A DNA stretch of 64,000 bases from Chalara sp. BL73 (GCA_918026815.1 CAKJVC010000155.1:186001-250000); one strand, 5' to 3'. Positions 24,600-37,094 are shown, numbered from the stretch's first letter. Program-made: numbers and translations. The notes: a model not told the origin generated them from the letters alone.

Positions 24600-27500
24600 T
24601 GCTAAAAACAAAGCAGCCGCAACTACTTCAAAAACACTACACGCTTAAAACTTCGGCTTTTTTCAAAACGACGAAACAAAACTATTATTTTTTAAAAACT
24701 TTACTATAATAACAATACAAACTACTTTACAACAAATACAAAAAAAGCTAGTTACTAGCAAAAAACATACGCGACTACAAACTGCACAGTTCGTCGAGCT
24801 AAAAAAGCAGCTAGCAATAAAAAGCAAGTTTAACTCGAAATTACTTTTTATTCAGCTTTTAAATTCGAACATTTTTTTTTGTACAGTAAAGCGAAAAATA
24901 ACGACGAAAACGCTACGCTTCGCTTATTTTTTTACTTTTGTTCGTATTAAAAATATTTAAAAGTTCGACAACGAAATAAATTTTACTTACAAAAATTAAA
25001 AAATTTAGCTATTCGGCTTTTTCCGGCGTTACTTAAAAATGTTCGAAATTAAACAAAATAAGCTAAATTACGTGTTTCGCGCAACAATAAACTAAGTTTA
25101 AAGTTACTTAATAAACAAAATAAAACTTTTTTTGTTTATACGCTATATAACAATAAATAAAATGCTCGAAATGCTTATTATAAACTTAGTAAACGCTAAC
25201 AAGCAAATTAAGCAGCGAAAAAAATACTATAAATTTTATATAACAAATTCAAAAAGCTTCGCTAAATTTAAGCACAAGTTTTTTTTTTGTGCAAACAAAG
25301 TTAACATTTCAGTTTCGAAGCGCTAAAAAAACATATTTTAAAAACTAAAGCCGAGCTTTTAATTACAGTTAGCTTTTGTACAACGATTTTAAAAGCTTAC
25401 GTTTGCTAGCTTTTGTAACTTAGTTTACAGTGTTTATTAAAACTCGGCTACAGCTAAACAGCAGTTTTGTACTTGCTAAATTCAGCAATTTTTTCAGCAA
25501 TTTTTATTTCGGCAATTTTTTTTTTAAACTATTACTAGCACATTTCGAAAAAGCTAAAAGCCGAACAAAAGTTTAATTGCCGCTACTTTATTTCCAGCTC
25601 GTTAAAACTCGGCTTTTTTAAGCAAAAAACGCTTGTTAACTCTAAAAGTAACAATTGCAAATATATATTACAACTGTAAAAAATTAAACTATTATACTAC
25701 AAGCTGTTTTTTGCTACGCAAGCTAAATACAGCGCTAAAATTTTTAAAGCTAAGCTTTTTAAGCTTAGCAAAAAACTTTGCAAAACTAGAGTCGCTTAGC
25801 TTAAACTCGAAAAAAAAAAAAAGTCGAAAAAAAAAAGCTTTAAAAAAAGTTTCTTTTTTAAAGCGTACTAAAAAAAAAAAAAAAAATCATACTATTCTCG
25901 ACTTACGTCGCTTTATAAACGAAGATATTTTTACAATTTTTTGTAGTTTAATAAAAAATAAATATTGTTATAGCACTTCGAGCTTTATCGACATTAAAAC
26001 AAACGCTTTTTTTTTAATTTACAGTTTGTTAGCCGAACAGCTAATTGCTAAATGCAAAGTTCGACGTTTTTAGCTTTTTTTTTTTATTAAAGTAAAAAAC
26101 TTCGACAGCGAGCGCGCGAAGCTTATTACTAACGTTATATTACTTTTTTTTACTGTCGACAAAAAACGTTTTTCGGAACAGCTGTTTTTTATTGTTAATT
26201 TAAGTTTTTACAACGTAATTATTAAGCGTAAATAGCTAAAACAACAAAACGCTTAATTAAATATTAAAAATAAAATCATTAAATAGCCGGACTATTTGCT
26301 TTTTACAAAATTCTTCGACAAACTAATTTTTGTTATTCAATTTTTGCTCGCTTTTTAAGCGCTCGACAAAAGCGCACAAAAAAACGCGGACAAACGCAAC
26401 GCAAAGCAAATTATTGCTAAGCGCGAAACTTTAGCACGCTGTATACAAAAGCTTTTAATCGTTTTTTTGATTCTGGCAAAGCTTGTTTAGTTCGACAAAC
26501 TTTTAAAACCGATGCTAAAAAAGCTTTTTATTTTTTAGTACAAAACTTGCACGCTTTTTAGTAATACTAACAAAGTTTAAGCACTTTCAATTTTTTAGCG
26601 CGAAGCTCGCGCGTGTTTTAACGTTAAGTGCAATGCTCGCGCGCTTTTTACTTTTTAGCGCGAAACGCTCGAGCTACTAGTCGTTTTTTTAGCACTAACT
26701 AAGTTTTAGCAGCTATTTTTGTTTTCGAAACAAAACAACATTAAGCTTGTTACTTCGGCGAAAACAGTTGTCGACAAAAGTTTGCTAAACGTAAATATAG
26801 CGCTTATCAGCGCACTCGCGTTTACGTTTTATACGCGTCGAAAAAGCAATTTAGTATTTGTAACAAGCTTGTATAAAATCGATTAAATTTTGAAAAAGCA
26901 AAAAATTATAGCTCGTAAGCTTTTTAACTTATTAAATAAAGCTTACTTATTAATAGCAAAACTAAACTACAGTAAAAACAACGTTTTAGTTTAAGCTAAA
27001 GTTTTTAAGTTTTATTGAAATCGTTTTAATGCGTTTTTAAAAAAAGTTTCTAACAAATTGCTTTTATTGCGTTTTAAAGTAAACTATAAAATCGAGTTTA
27101 TAAAGCTAAATTTTTTAAACTACAGTTTTTTTTACAAAATAACTACAAAAAAGTTTTTTGCTGTTAAAAAGTATTTGCTCGAAAATTTAAATAAAAGCTT
27201 TATTGCTAAAAGCTAAGTTTTTTTTGCGTTTTTAGTCTTTTTTGTTAAAAAAAAAAATAAAAGCTTTCGCTTTTGTATTGATTATTGCAAGTTTAACTCG
27301 ATTACTCGAAAAAATTAATATTCGCTTTTTTTAATCGACGAAACGTTAGCACGTTTAGCAAAAGCTAAAATTTACACTAAGTTTAATATTCGCTAAACGT
27401 TTTATTGTATACGTATAAATCTTGACTTAAAAAAGCTTACAACGTTTTGTACGCGCTACAGCTTTTACAAGTGCAAAGTGCTTTTTTTTAGTTTAACGAA

Positions 27501-29750
27501 CAGTTCGGCTATATATTAAAAGTATATAAACAACGTGCTTTTCGACTATTTAAATAATTTTTATATAGTTTACTTAAATAATATTTTAATTTTTTTTAAC
27601 AGTAAACGTAAACACGTAAAACATGTTTGCAAAGTTTTCGATCGGCTATAAACTGTCGGCTTGCAAATAAACATTTAAAAAACAAAGTTTTACGTAATTC
27701 GTACTAAATATTTAAGCTTTATAGTTACAATAAAAAGCATCGAAATAAACTTTAACAAAATTTTAACTATTGTTTTTTAAGTTTAGCTAACTAATATACG
27801 CAGTGTATAGTCGTTTTTAAAGTTTTGCAACTTTTACCGGCGTTTTATTAAAAATTACGAGCGTTTAGCATTTTTTTTAATACAGTTTACAAAAAAAAAT
27901 GTTTTTTTTAAGTTTAACAAAAACTGCTAAAAAGTTTTTGCGTTGCTTAAAAAGTTTTTAACAACTGTTTTTGTGCTGCAGTATTACGATTACGAGCTTA
28001 AAAGCTTAGTAAAAATAAACACAAACGACGAAATTGTAGCAAAAGTACTTTTACAACGTAAAAGCTTTAAAAACTTATAGTTTTTTGTAAAATACTTTTT
28101 GAAAATTATAGTACTCGTAAAGCTTAACTACTAAATGCATAATAAAAAAATGCTAGCTATTGTACGTTCGCTAATACAGTAATAAACGAATTTAGCGAGT
28201 ATTACATTTTTTATTTAAGTGTTTATCGACTATAAAACATTTAAATATTTTATAATAAGCAAAGCGCTAAACGCACGCTAAGCTCGTTAAGCGGAAGTAT
28301 TGTTTAAGTTTTATTTTAATATTATATACTGTTTAAAAAAAGCTAACGAAAAAACGAATGCTTTAATAAAAAAAAAGCAAAACGTAACTTTTTAAAACGT
28401 TTTAAAAAAAAAAACTCGCGACTAAATTTTGCTAAGCTTCGACCGAATAAATACTCGTATTTTGGCTTAGTTATTTATAGCTGTACTTAAAAGCTAAGCC
28501 GAACGTTCGGAAAAAAGCTATTTTATTTCCGAAAACTTTAATTTAATAAACTAGCTGTTTAAAACAAACAAAAAAAGCACCGAGCTAAAGCTTATACGTA
28601 TTTAAGCTTGTACTAAAACTTAAAACTAAGAATTAAAAAACAAGCTGTTTTTGTAGCAAAAAAAATTTGTAGTGCTAACAAAAAAAACGTTTTGCGTTTA
28701 GCTTTTAAATAAAATTTACGTTTAAATATCGACAGCGTACTTAAAAATCTTTAAAACGAAGTTTTTTGTTGCTCGGAACTACTAGTAAAAAAGTTTTTTA
28801 AACGACGTGTTTAATTACGTTTACTTTTGTAAAGCATGCCGAAAAGCAACAGTACTACGTAATCGCACGTTTAGCTATTTGTACTTGTTTCCGATTTTCG
28901 ACCGGCTATAACAGTACGTGTTTATAAATTATAAGTCATTTTTTGCGGCAAAAAACGAACACGACAACTTTTTTGTAGTAGTCAATAAATTTTGCAAATA
29001 AACAGTATCGATTTTTTGTTCGAAGTCGGCAAATACTCGAAATATAGTTCGTATATACATCGAGCGTATTTATTGCTGTTACGAAGCTTTTTAAACAATA
29101 GTGTTAAATAAAAGCTTTTAGTTTATTTCGTCGTTTTAAAACGAGTTTACACGTATTTTAAAAATAAAGCTAAAACTTTTTACAGTATACTACTTTTAAA
29201 CAGACAGCTAAACAAAAATTGTTAACTAGTATATTAATTTACGGTTTAAGCTTTTTATTAATTACTATTAAAACGACTAACTAAAACTGATTTTTATAAT
29301 AAACTACGCGCAGTTTACGTTACTGCACAAAAACTTAAAAATAATGTTTTTGTTCGAAATTCAATATAGTTACAAGCCGAGCACGTTTTAAAACTAGAAA
29401 CTCGCGAAAAAAGCATTTAAAAACGCGCGAAAAAAGCTTAACCGGAAAAAAGCTTAAATATACGTACAAAAAATGCACGAAATATAAAAAAAAGCTAAAA
29501 AATACTTGCAACAAGCACAAGAAATACACGCTAAAAGCGCTAACAAACGCCGCCGATCAGTAAATTTCAGCGTAAATAATTATGTTTACGTGTTAGCAAA
29601 AAACTAGCGTAAAGAACAGTTTAGTATTAAGCTCGACTTTCAAATAAAAAGTTTTTAGTTTATTATTACTTAAAAAAGCTATTTTTTCCGATTAAAGCTT
29701 TTAAGCTTTATAAAAATACACTTCGTGTTTTCAGCCGATTGCTTATGTAA
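24600..29750 (+). pseudogene. Degraded gag-pol of Gypsy element 2
   Basis: Frames are broken, but domains remain legible on the plus strand. The gag zinc knuckle at about 25666-25707 reads YYNCKKLNYYTTSC, where the pattern needs C-x2-C-x4-H-x4-C: the first Cys and the His are both Tyr, each one G-to-A or C-to-T step away. Reverse transcriptase traces are AKIYTKFNIR (27362-27392, family AKIFTKLDLR), FSLTNSSAIY (about 27489-27518, family FGLTNAPATF) and YLNNILI (27571-27591, family YLDDILI). Integrase-region text LYLFPIFDRL and NFFVVVNKF lies at about 28880-28995. A 146-codon ORF at 25633-26073 is only the longest surviving piece of gag. Confidence 0.88.
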
Positions 29751-30117
29751 AGCAAAAAATGCTTTTTTGCTAAAACAAATTGCGAAAAAAGCTAAGTTAA
29801 TTGTAGTTTAAAACAAGCTGGAATAAAAACTGAAAAAAGTGCTAGTTTGCAAGCTAAAACGTAAAAAGCTTAAGTACAAAGCTTGCTAAATAAACTAAAA
29901 AAAAAACTTCGAGTAGTACTTAGCTTTTAACTTGAAATACGCTTTTTATTTGCTGAAAGCGTTTTATTTACAAAACCTAAGCGCAGAAAAGCTGCTTTTA
30001 AAGCTAGAAAATTAAATTAAAGCATAAAAAAAAAGTATTAATAATTACGACTATTTAAATAGCAACCTGCCGTGCTTTTAAAGCTCGAAAGCGAACTTTT
30101 TTCAGAAAAAAAAGTAA

Positions 30118-30291
30118 TGTCACGTCGCGTGCTTTTAAACACACGTGATTTATATTAAGCGAGCTCTCCGAGCTCCTTGTGTATATATAGCCTGCTTTCC
30201 CCGAGCCCCCTTTTCCTTCCTTAGCTATAGATTCTCGTATAGTACCACAGCTGCCCTCTGTATTTGTAGATCCACAGCTCGTGCCGTGACA
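30118..30291 (+). repeat. 3' LTR of Gypsy element 2
   Basis: 174 bp, same length as the 5' LTR, differing mainly by transitions. CACGTGA at 30142-30148. Followed by TAAAT (30292-30296), the second copy of the target duplication. Confidence 0.92.
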
Positions 30292-31226
30292 TAAATAATA
30301 AAGTTTTGATTAAAAATCGATATAAACAAAAAGTCGACTAAAGTAAGTTTTGCGGATTTGCGAATAAAACTAAAATAATTTAAAGCTTTTAAAACAAATG
30401 TTAAAAAAAAAATATATATAATATTAAAATCGTATAATAAAGTATTTAAAAACTTTATATTTTAAGTTGAATTAATAAAAAATAGTAGTAATAAACTCGA
30501 TTTATTCGAAAAAAGCATATTAAAAGCGACTAACTAAAACCGAATATTTAATTAGTTTAAAAATTCGCAAAAATTTAAAAAAGTTTTTAAAAAATTGCAA
30601 AAGTTAGTTAAATGCAATAATTAGTATAACTTTTTTTGCTTAAACTAATAAAGTAAAAAATTTCGCTTAGTTTTTTTATTTAATTAGCTTAGAAATTTGT
30701 AGAAAATTGCAAAAGTTTGAATTACTTAATATAATTAAAAAGCAAATATAGATTTTTATTTATTTAAATACAAATCATGTTAAGTTTATATACATTTTTA
30801 ACGCTTTAAATAAAATATTTTGCTTGTTTTTTGTTCGGAATTAATTTTTTTTTAAGTTAAAACTGCTAACAACTTAAAAAGCAAATAAAAGTTGTATTGC
30901 TCGGACTAAAAAATGTAATTTGTATATAACTATTTTAAAATTCGATAACAACGTTTTTAACTATTTAGCTTTTAGTATTTAAATTTTTTTAGCAAACAGT
31001 TTCGGAAACTAGTAAAATAAAAACTTTTAAATAAAACTTTACTTTAACTTAAAACGAACTAGTAAACTTTTTTTTATTAGCTAATTAAACTTTTGTAAAC
31101 TTTTAAAAACTTTTAAACTAATAAAAATTCTGAATTTAAGTAAGTTTATACTTAAATAAACTTAAGCGTTACGATTGTTACTACAAATTTCAAAATGTAT
31201 TAATTTTAAAAATTAAATGTATTTAC

Positions 31227-31688
31227 GCTATACAAACTAATACTTGTAGTTAAGTTTATTAAAAATACTTAAGTTTGTTCAGTTTACAATTTATTAAATT
31301 TTTTTAAAATTTATTAAAAGTTTTTTTTACAAAGTATTAACAAGCAAAAAGTTAACTAAAACTTAAATACTAGCAATTCGTTAATTTTAAAACAAAAAAA
31401 AACATAAGTGCTATACAAGCTAATACTTGCAGTTAAGTTTATTAAAAACATTTAAACTTATTCGGTTTACGATTTACTAAGTTTTTTTAAAGTTTATTAA
31501 AAGCTTTTTTTACGAAGCATTTACAAACAAAAAACGAACAAAAAAAAAACATAAATACTATACAAGTTAATACTTGCAGTTAAACTTATTAAAAACACTT
31601 AAGTTTGTTCGGTTTACGATTTATTAAATCTTTTTAAAGCTTATTAAAAGCTTTTTTTACGAAGCATTAACAAACAAAAAACGAACTA
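31227..31688. repeat. Three tandem units of about 147-184 bp
   Basis: The unit begins CTATACAA.CTAATACTTG, continues through AGTTTATTAAAAA and GTTTACGATTTA, and ends AAGCTTTTTTTACGAAGCAT. Copies start at about 31227, 31411 and 31558. The first is the most A/T-shifted, and the second and third are closest to each other. Followed at once by a 23-base T run. Confidence 0.75.
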
Positions 31689-32219
31689 TTTTTTTTTTTT
31701 TTTTTTTTTTTACTATACTTTAATTATGCAGCAATATTACTGCTGCTAGTATTCGGCGAAAGCGAACAAAGCAATAAAAGTCGCGAAAAACTAAAAAGCG
31801 AAAGTAGTTCGCGCGAATTTTAGCTCGATTTACGCGTTAAAAAACTGCAACTGCTAGCGCAGCTAGCTACTTGACAACAAATATAAATACTTTCGAAACG
31901 AAATATTTACTGTTTACTTTTTGCAAAATAAACTTAACACTTTTAATTTAACTGCCGACAAGCAGTATACCGCGCATTTTTTACTAATATTTTTTTTAAT
32001 TTCGTTTTTATAATTCGGCCAATATAACCGAAGTCGTTTTTTTTTAGTTCGAAAATTTTTATTTGTTCGGTAGTTTACAACTATTATTTACTAGTAATAA
32101 TTAGCGTATATAAAACAGCCGACTTGTTGCTGAATTGCTAGTTTTAAAAAAGTCGTAACTAATCGGTTATTTAAAAAGCGTCGAACTTTGCTTAAAACAT
32201 AGTAAAGTTTTTCGTTTTA

Positions 32220-32560
32220 CTAAAAGCGAAAACAAAAGCAGTAACAGCAGCAACAGTAAAAAAAAAAAAAACGAGTTTAAACTTAGTTAGTAATACTTAT
32301 TAATAAGTATTAACTAATAATATATATTTACTTTTTTTTTTTTTTGTTCAAAGCCGAACTAAAAAAAAAAAACTTTTTTTATTATTATTGTTGTTGTTGT
32401 TGTCGTTGTTTCGAAAAACGAAAAAAAAAGCTAGTAGTAGCAATAGCAGTAATAGTAATAGTAATAGTAGTAGTAATAGTAATGCTACAGCGCGAACAGC
32501 AGCGCGAACAGCAGTATAACAACAGCGAAAAAAAACAGCGCGAGCAGCAGCAGCAATACG
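32220..32560. repeat. Trinucleotide-rich low-complexity DNA (CAG/CAA, TTG, TAG)
   Basis: Runs of GCAGTAACAGCAGCAACAG, GTTGTTGTTGTTGTCGTTG, (AGTAAT)n and AGCAGCGCGAACAGCAG-type units lie together. A 92-codon ORF at 32344-32622 crosses it and encodes only homopolymeric Cys, Val/Ile and Gln/Arg stretches, so I treat it as repeat DNA. Mixed CAG and CAA units suggest part of it was once a CAG tract before decay. Confidence 0.65.
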
Positions 32561-35500
32561 AGCAAAACTATTTTCGATTAGTTACTACTAATATTTATAT
32601 TAATATTATTACAAATTTATAAATTAAAAAATACATACAAAAAGTTGCGCTAAAAGCGTTTTCGGCGTAAAGCTTTATCGGAAAAAATAGTAACTAAACC
32701 GAAGTTTAAAAAATTTAATAAATAAACTATAGCTTATTAAATTCGCGAAGCAAACTAAACTATTTTAATAAGTTTATATATAATAGTTGTAATTGTAGTA
32801 ATTGTTGAAATTTAAAAATTATTAAAAATTAGCAGAAGTTAAACTTTTTATATTTTAAACAATTGTTTATTATAGTTGCTTTACTATTGTAAATCGAATA
32901 GTATTTTATATACATAACAAAAATTTACAATAGTAACAATCGAGTATAAACGAGTTAATTCTATATTTTACCGGCTTTTTTATATATAAAAAACAAACAG
33001 TATTTAACGATTTATACTAGTTTAATAAATATTGTTTATATATAACAATTATTATTATTATTATTGCAAAACAAATTTAATACAATAGCAAGCAATAGTA
33101 TAATATTTACTATTAAAATAATACTAACTTTTAATAATTTATTTTTATTAGTTTAAAAGTTTACAAAATTTAGTAGTTTTACTAAAACTTAGCAACCGAA
33201 ACGAGCTTTAACAATCGAAGCTTATTTTATACAAAATTAATTAACTTAAAAATTTATAAAACTTAGTAGTTTTACTAAAACTTAGCAACAGTACTTTAAT
33301 AATAATAAAATTCTTTACTGTTATAATAAAAACAATTTTGCAAACTTTTATAAATTTTTAAACTAATAAAAAAGCTGTTTTGTTTATATACAGTTTATAT
33401 ATAGTTATATTAGCTTTTTAAAGTTAATACTTTAGTACAGTTACTTTTCGACATAAAAAAAAAAGTTAATTTTAAACTATTACTGTTAATAGTAAATAAA
33501 GCTTTTTTTCGTTTTCGAAAAGTTATTATTTAACTAGTAATTTCGGCATTTAATTAAATATTCGATATTAAGTTTAACTAAATATTCGGCATTAAGTTTA
33601 ATTAAGTATTCAATACTAAGTTTAATTAAGTTTTCGGTACTAAGTTTATTTGTAGTATATTAAATATCGCCGGTTTCGAAAAGTTTAAAAAAACAGCAGT
33701 TATACTTGCGTTTATAAACGTTGTTCGAGCTTTAATATTTTTTAGCCGTTAAATATATTTTTGCAAATCAATGTTTAAGTTTAGTAGTTTTGCTAGTATT
33801 TAAACTATAAAAAATGTTTTAAAAAAAAAAAAAAATATTAAATACTAAATTTATAAACAAGTAAAACTTAAAAACAGCGAATTTGTAGTTTTTTGTTGTT
33901 TAAATAACTGTTGTAACTTTTTTTTCGCAACTGTTATTGCTAGAATATTATCGCTTTTTCGTAATTTTGCGCGAGTTAAAAATAAATTTTTTTTTTTTAC
34001 TGATAATTGTGTTTTTTAATTAACAGTTTTTTGCTTTTTAAAAACTGTAATAATTTTTAATTCTGCTTTTTTGCAATTTACTATTTTAGCTATTTGTTGC
34101 AATTAAAATATTAAATTAAAGTTTTAATTTGTTTAATATTTTTACAGTAAAACTAATAAAGTTTTTACAGTTAAGTTTTCGACAGTTATAAATGTTTAAT
34201 ATATCGAATTAATATTGTTGTTAAATAAATAAGCTAACTGCTATATACAACTTTAATTTATAAAAGCAAAAAAAAGCATTAAAAAACGCTTTTTTAAATA
34301 TGTAAATAATAGTTTCGCTTGTAGTTTAGTTTACTTTTTTAAAGCTTTAGCTGTTTATCGACTATTAAAATTAACTATAAAACAAGTAATCGAAAAATCC
34401 GGTTTTAGTGCAAAAATAAAAATTAGAAATAACGAAAAATTATAATTGTTACAACAAGTTTTTTTAAAAATCGAAATTGTTTAAAAATTTTAAAATAATT
34501 TGTTGTTTTTTAAAAATACTAAAAATTTAGCACGTTTGCAATTTTTATTAATAATAAACTTTTAGTTTAAATTAAGCTTTGCGCGTTTTAACCGTTAAGT
34601 TTTAGTTTAGTATTTTTTTTTAGTAACAAAACAAATATATAAATTGTTAACGTAAATAAACTTAAATATTGAAATTAAGTTTTTTGTTTTACTAAAATTT
34701 TTATTATTGCTATTTTCCGGATTGTCGTTAAAAGCTTTTATAGTTCGATTAAATAAAAAACAATTTTTTTTAAGCTTTTTTTTGTTAAAAAGTTATTTAG
34801 TAATAAAAATAAAAACTTTGTTCGGCTGTTTTGCTTTTTTTGAATTAAAATACTAACTAAGCAAAAAAATATACGCTATACTAGTTAATTTTAAACTACG
34901 ACTTTTGCAACTAATACGCTGTTATATTTTTTTAATAGTATTTTTTATAAAAAACTTTTAAGTAACAACTTTAACAATATTTTTTATATTAACACTTATT
35001 TTTAAAACAGTTGTTGCTATTATTATTCGAATAGTTAAATCGAGTTTTTTGAATTTTTTAAATCGAGTTTTTTAGTTATACAAAAATATTTAAAATGTAT
35101 AACATTAAATAATATTAATAATACAGTATTGTTTTTTTTCGTTTACTGTATAACGTTAAGCTTTTAAATCGCTGCTAGTAAAACTTTGTAGTTTAAATAC
35201 GTCGTTTCGCAAAGTATTCGCAAAATATGTTTGCAATTCGTACACTTTTTTTCGACTGTTAATAAAAACAATCGTTTTTAAAATTAAGTATAAAAAACGT
35301 TGCTTATTTTAAAATATATTGCCGAGTAAAAAATACAACGTTTTGTAAAATTTTAGCTTTTTTGCTGTAATCGGATATATATACAAACTAATATTTAGCC
35401 GATCAATTAAAGTTTTTATAACAAAAGTTTAAAATTTATGTCGACTAACAATTCGAAACTCGGCTTTATTTAAAATTATTTGTTTTATTTCGTAGTTTAT

Positions 35501-36289
35501 TATATCGAAACAGCCGAATTAAATAACATCGCAAAATAAAATAGTTCGCAATTGACTTAGTATAGTAAAAGCTACTTAAAAGTCTTTTTATTGTTTTATT
35601 AAATAGTATTTATTAATTGCTACTAAACTAATATTTAATTGCAAATTACTAGTTTTTAATAATTTGCGAAACTTTAAAAAAAAAGTTTGTTTTAGTTTAA
35701 GCAAAATATAAGTGTACTTTAGATTTTAAATATTTTAAAACATAAAAAAGTCGAATTGTTTAGTTTTTTTTATTACTAAACAAAAATTCGAACTAAAAAG
35801 TTTTTAAATATTTAAAAATTGTTTTTTGCTTAATTAATTTAAAAAAATAATTTGCAATGTAATTAATTTAGTTAAAATAAAATACGTTTAAAATATAATA
35901 CTTTTTTCGAACTTTGTACAAGCAATTAATAAAATATTTTTATAGCAATATATAAGTTTGCGCAAAGTTCGAATTTGCTCGTTAAAAAACTGAACGTTTT
36001 GTTTATATAAATATTGTAAAATTCAAGCTAAACAGTTTTATACTATTTTTTTTTAATATTAAATATTTTTTGTCGTTTTTGTTACAGTAATAATAATATA
36101 CAAAACTTCGATTTTTATTGTTGAAATTAATCGAATATATACAAAAATAATTGTTGTATTAAAAGTAATAATTGACTTTTTTTTTGTTTTCGCGCGTTTT
36201 GTTCGTTTATTATTAACTAGTTTACAGTCGTAACAAATTTTCGAAGTAAAAAGTATATTCGAAAAAATGTTTTAATTAACTTAAAAGTT

Positions 36290-36450
36290 TTTAAAAGTTT
36301 GCAGAAGTTTGCAGAAAGTCGCAAAAGTTTGCAAAAGTTTGTAAAAGTTTGCAAAAATTTGCAAAAGTTTACAAAAATTGCAAAAGTTGCAAAAATTGCA
36401 AAAGTTGTAAAAGTTGCAAAAATTGCAAAAATTGCAAAAGTTCGCATTAA
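36290..36450. repeat. TTGCAAAAG minisatellite, period 9-12
   Basis: More than a dozen variants of GTTTGCAAAA are followed by a strict 9-bp run of TTGCAAAAA/TTGCAAAAG. This opens ORFs on both strands (36217-36447 minus, 36299-36505 plus) whose products are simple repeats, so neither is called as a gene. Similar words recur at 36640-36700 and at 30560-30720. Confidence 0.75.
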
Positions 36451-36944
36451 TAAAAAAGCTGTAATATTATTAGTAGTAGTTTATTTAGTTAGTTTAAGTA
36501 TATAAACAAAACTTCGTAAAAATTTAAAAAGTTAAAAAACTGTTAAAAAGCAAAAAATGTTTTTAAAATATTAGCGAAACTATTGTAAAGTCAAAACAAT
36601 AAAATGCAATTATTTTACATATTACAGCATTTAATTAGCTTAAAAGTTTTTAAAAATTGCTAAAAATTGCTAGAAATTGCTAAAAGTTGTTAAAAGTTTG
36701 CAAAGCTGTTTAATGTATTTAGCAACGCAACAAAAGCGCAATTAAAAACTAAAATAGTTTTTGTTTTAAACTCGCGATATTATTAGTTTTATTAACTTAA
36801 TTATTTTGAAAAGCATTATTTTCGATATAAATTTAATCAATTATTATTTTTGTTTTTATAAATAAATTAATTGCTATTATATTTAATAGAAATGTACAGC
36901 TTTGAAGTTAAGCAAAATTTTGTTAGCAAAATTAAATGGTTAGC

Positions 36945-37094
36945 TTTTTTTTAAAGCAAAATTTTTGCGAGAATTTTTTAGACTTTCGGAGAAAAATCAC
37001 TCTCCGAGCTCTTTTATTGGCTCAGAAGTTCGCAGGAGTTTACGCCCCACATGTGGGGCATATTACCTCTCCGAGGGTCTGATTTATGAGATAA
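36945..37094 (-). repeat. Right terminal inverted repeat of the large element
   Basis: Ends in the reverse complement of the left terminus (GGGTCTGATTTATGAGATAA). The inner border is AT-rich and matches the left inner border in inverted orientation. The central ATTGGCTCAGAAGTTCGCAG module is in direct orientation relative to the left copy. It also contains the short palindrome CCCCACATGTGGGG (about 37045-37058), absent from the left copy. Confidence 0.75.

Larger units (their letters stand above)
24118..30291 (+). mobile_element. Ty3/Gypsy LTR retrotransposon 2 (6.2 kb, plus strand)
   Basis: Two 174-bp LTRs (24118-24291 and 30118-30291) begin TGTCACG and end GTAACA/GTGACA. A perfect 5-bp duplication TAAAT flanks the element (24113-24117 and 30292-30296). 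The 3' LTR is preceded by a purine-rich GAAAAAAAAGTAA tract. Plus-strand domain traces run gag zinc knuckle, reverse transcriptase, integrase. It is a separate family from Gypsy 1 (different LTR, different reverse transcriptase text) and is not nested in the Copia element. Confidence 0.93.
30297..36944. other. RIP-degraded interior of the large element, right part
   Basis: 6.6 kb of AT-rich DNA with no readable domain on either strand. It holds tandem repeats, a poly-T run (31689-31711), trinucleotide-rich DNA and a minisatellite, listed separately. A less degraded stretch begins at about 31726 with an ATG followed by Lys/Ala-rich text interrupted by stops. It may be an old coding start but I cannot name it. 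The outer element's missing transposase, if it ever had one, is most likely here or in 22900-24112. Confidence 0.45.
4272..37094. mobile_element. Large TIR element (about 32.8 kb with nested insertions), class unknown
   Basis: Both ends carry the same inverted 24-bp terminus, beginning TTATCTCATAAATCAGACCC on the left and reading as its reverse complement on the right. The element is flanked by a perfect 8-bp direct repeat, CGTGGATG (4264-4271 and 37095-37102). If the terminus is extended by one matching base (G/C), the duplication becomes 6 bp (GTGGAT), so the duplication length is ambiguous between 8 and 6. The termini have normal GC, and everything inside is AT-rich with short ORFs only. 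Removing the Copia element (with its nested Gypsy) and the second Gypsy leaves about 10.4 kb of element-specific DNA. An 8-bp duplication fits hAT, P or Mutator-like elements and 6 bp would fit Polinton-like elements, but I can read no transposase, integrase or polymerase, so the class stays open. That one transposition event bounded the island is inferred from the termini and duplication. Confidence 0.75.

Noticed and set aside
25633..26073. Lys-rich 146-codon ORF as a small basic protein
   Set aside because: It includes the mutated gag zinc knuckle of Gypsy element 2. The Lys runs come from A-rich RIP-mutated DNA.
32344..32622. 92-codon ORF with Val/Ile and Gln/Arg runs
   Set aside because: Encoded by trinucleotide repeats on both sides, with no domain. 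Treated as repeat DNA.
36217..36505. CRISPR-like repeat array
   Set aside because: Units are 9-12 bp with no spacers, in a eukaryotic AT-rich context. It is a minisatellite.
4272..37094. Starship giant element
   Set aside because: Starships carry a tyrosine-recombinase captain gene near one end and usually lack TIRs of this kind with 8-bp duplications. I see no such gene, only retroelement domains, in the island.
4272..37094. Firm assignment to hAT
   Set aside because: An 8-bp duplication alone would fit, but CGTGGATG does not match the usual nTnnnnAn preference and no hAT transposase text is readable.
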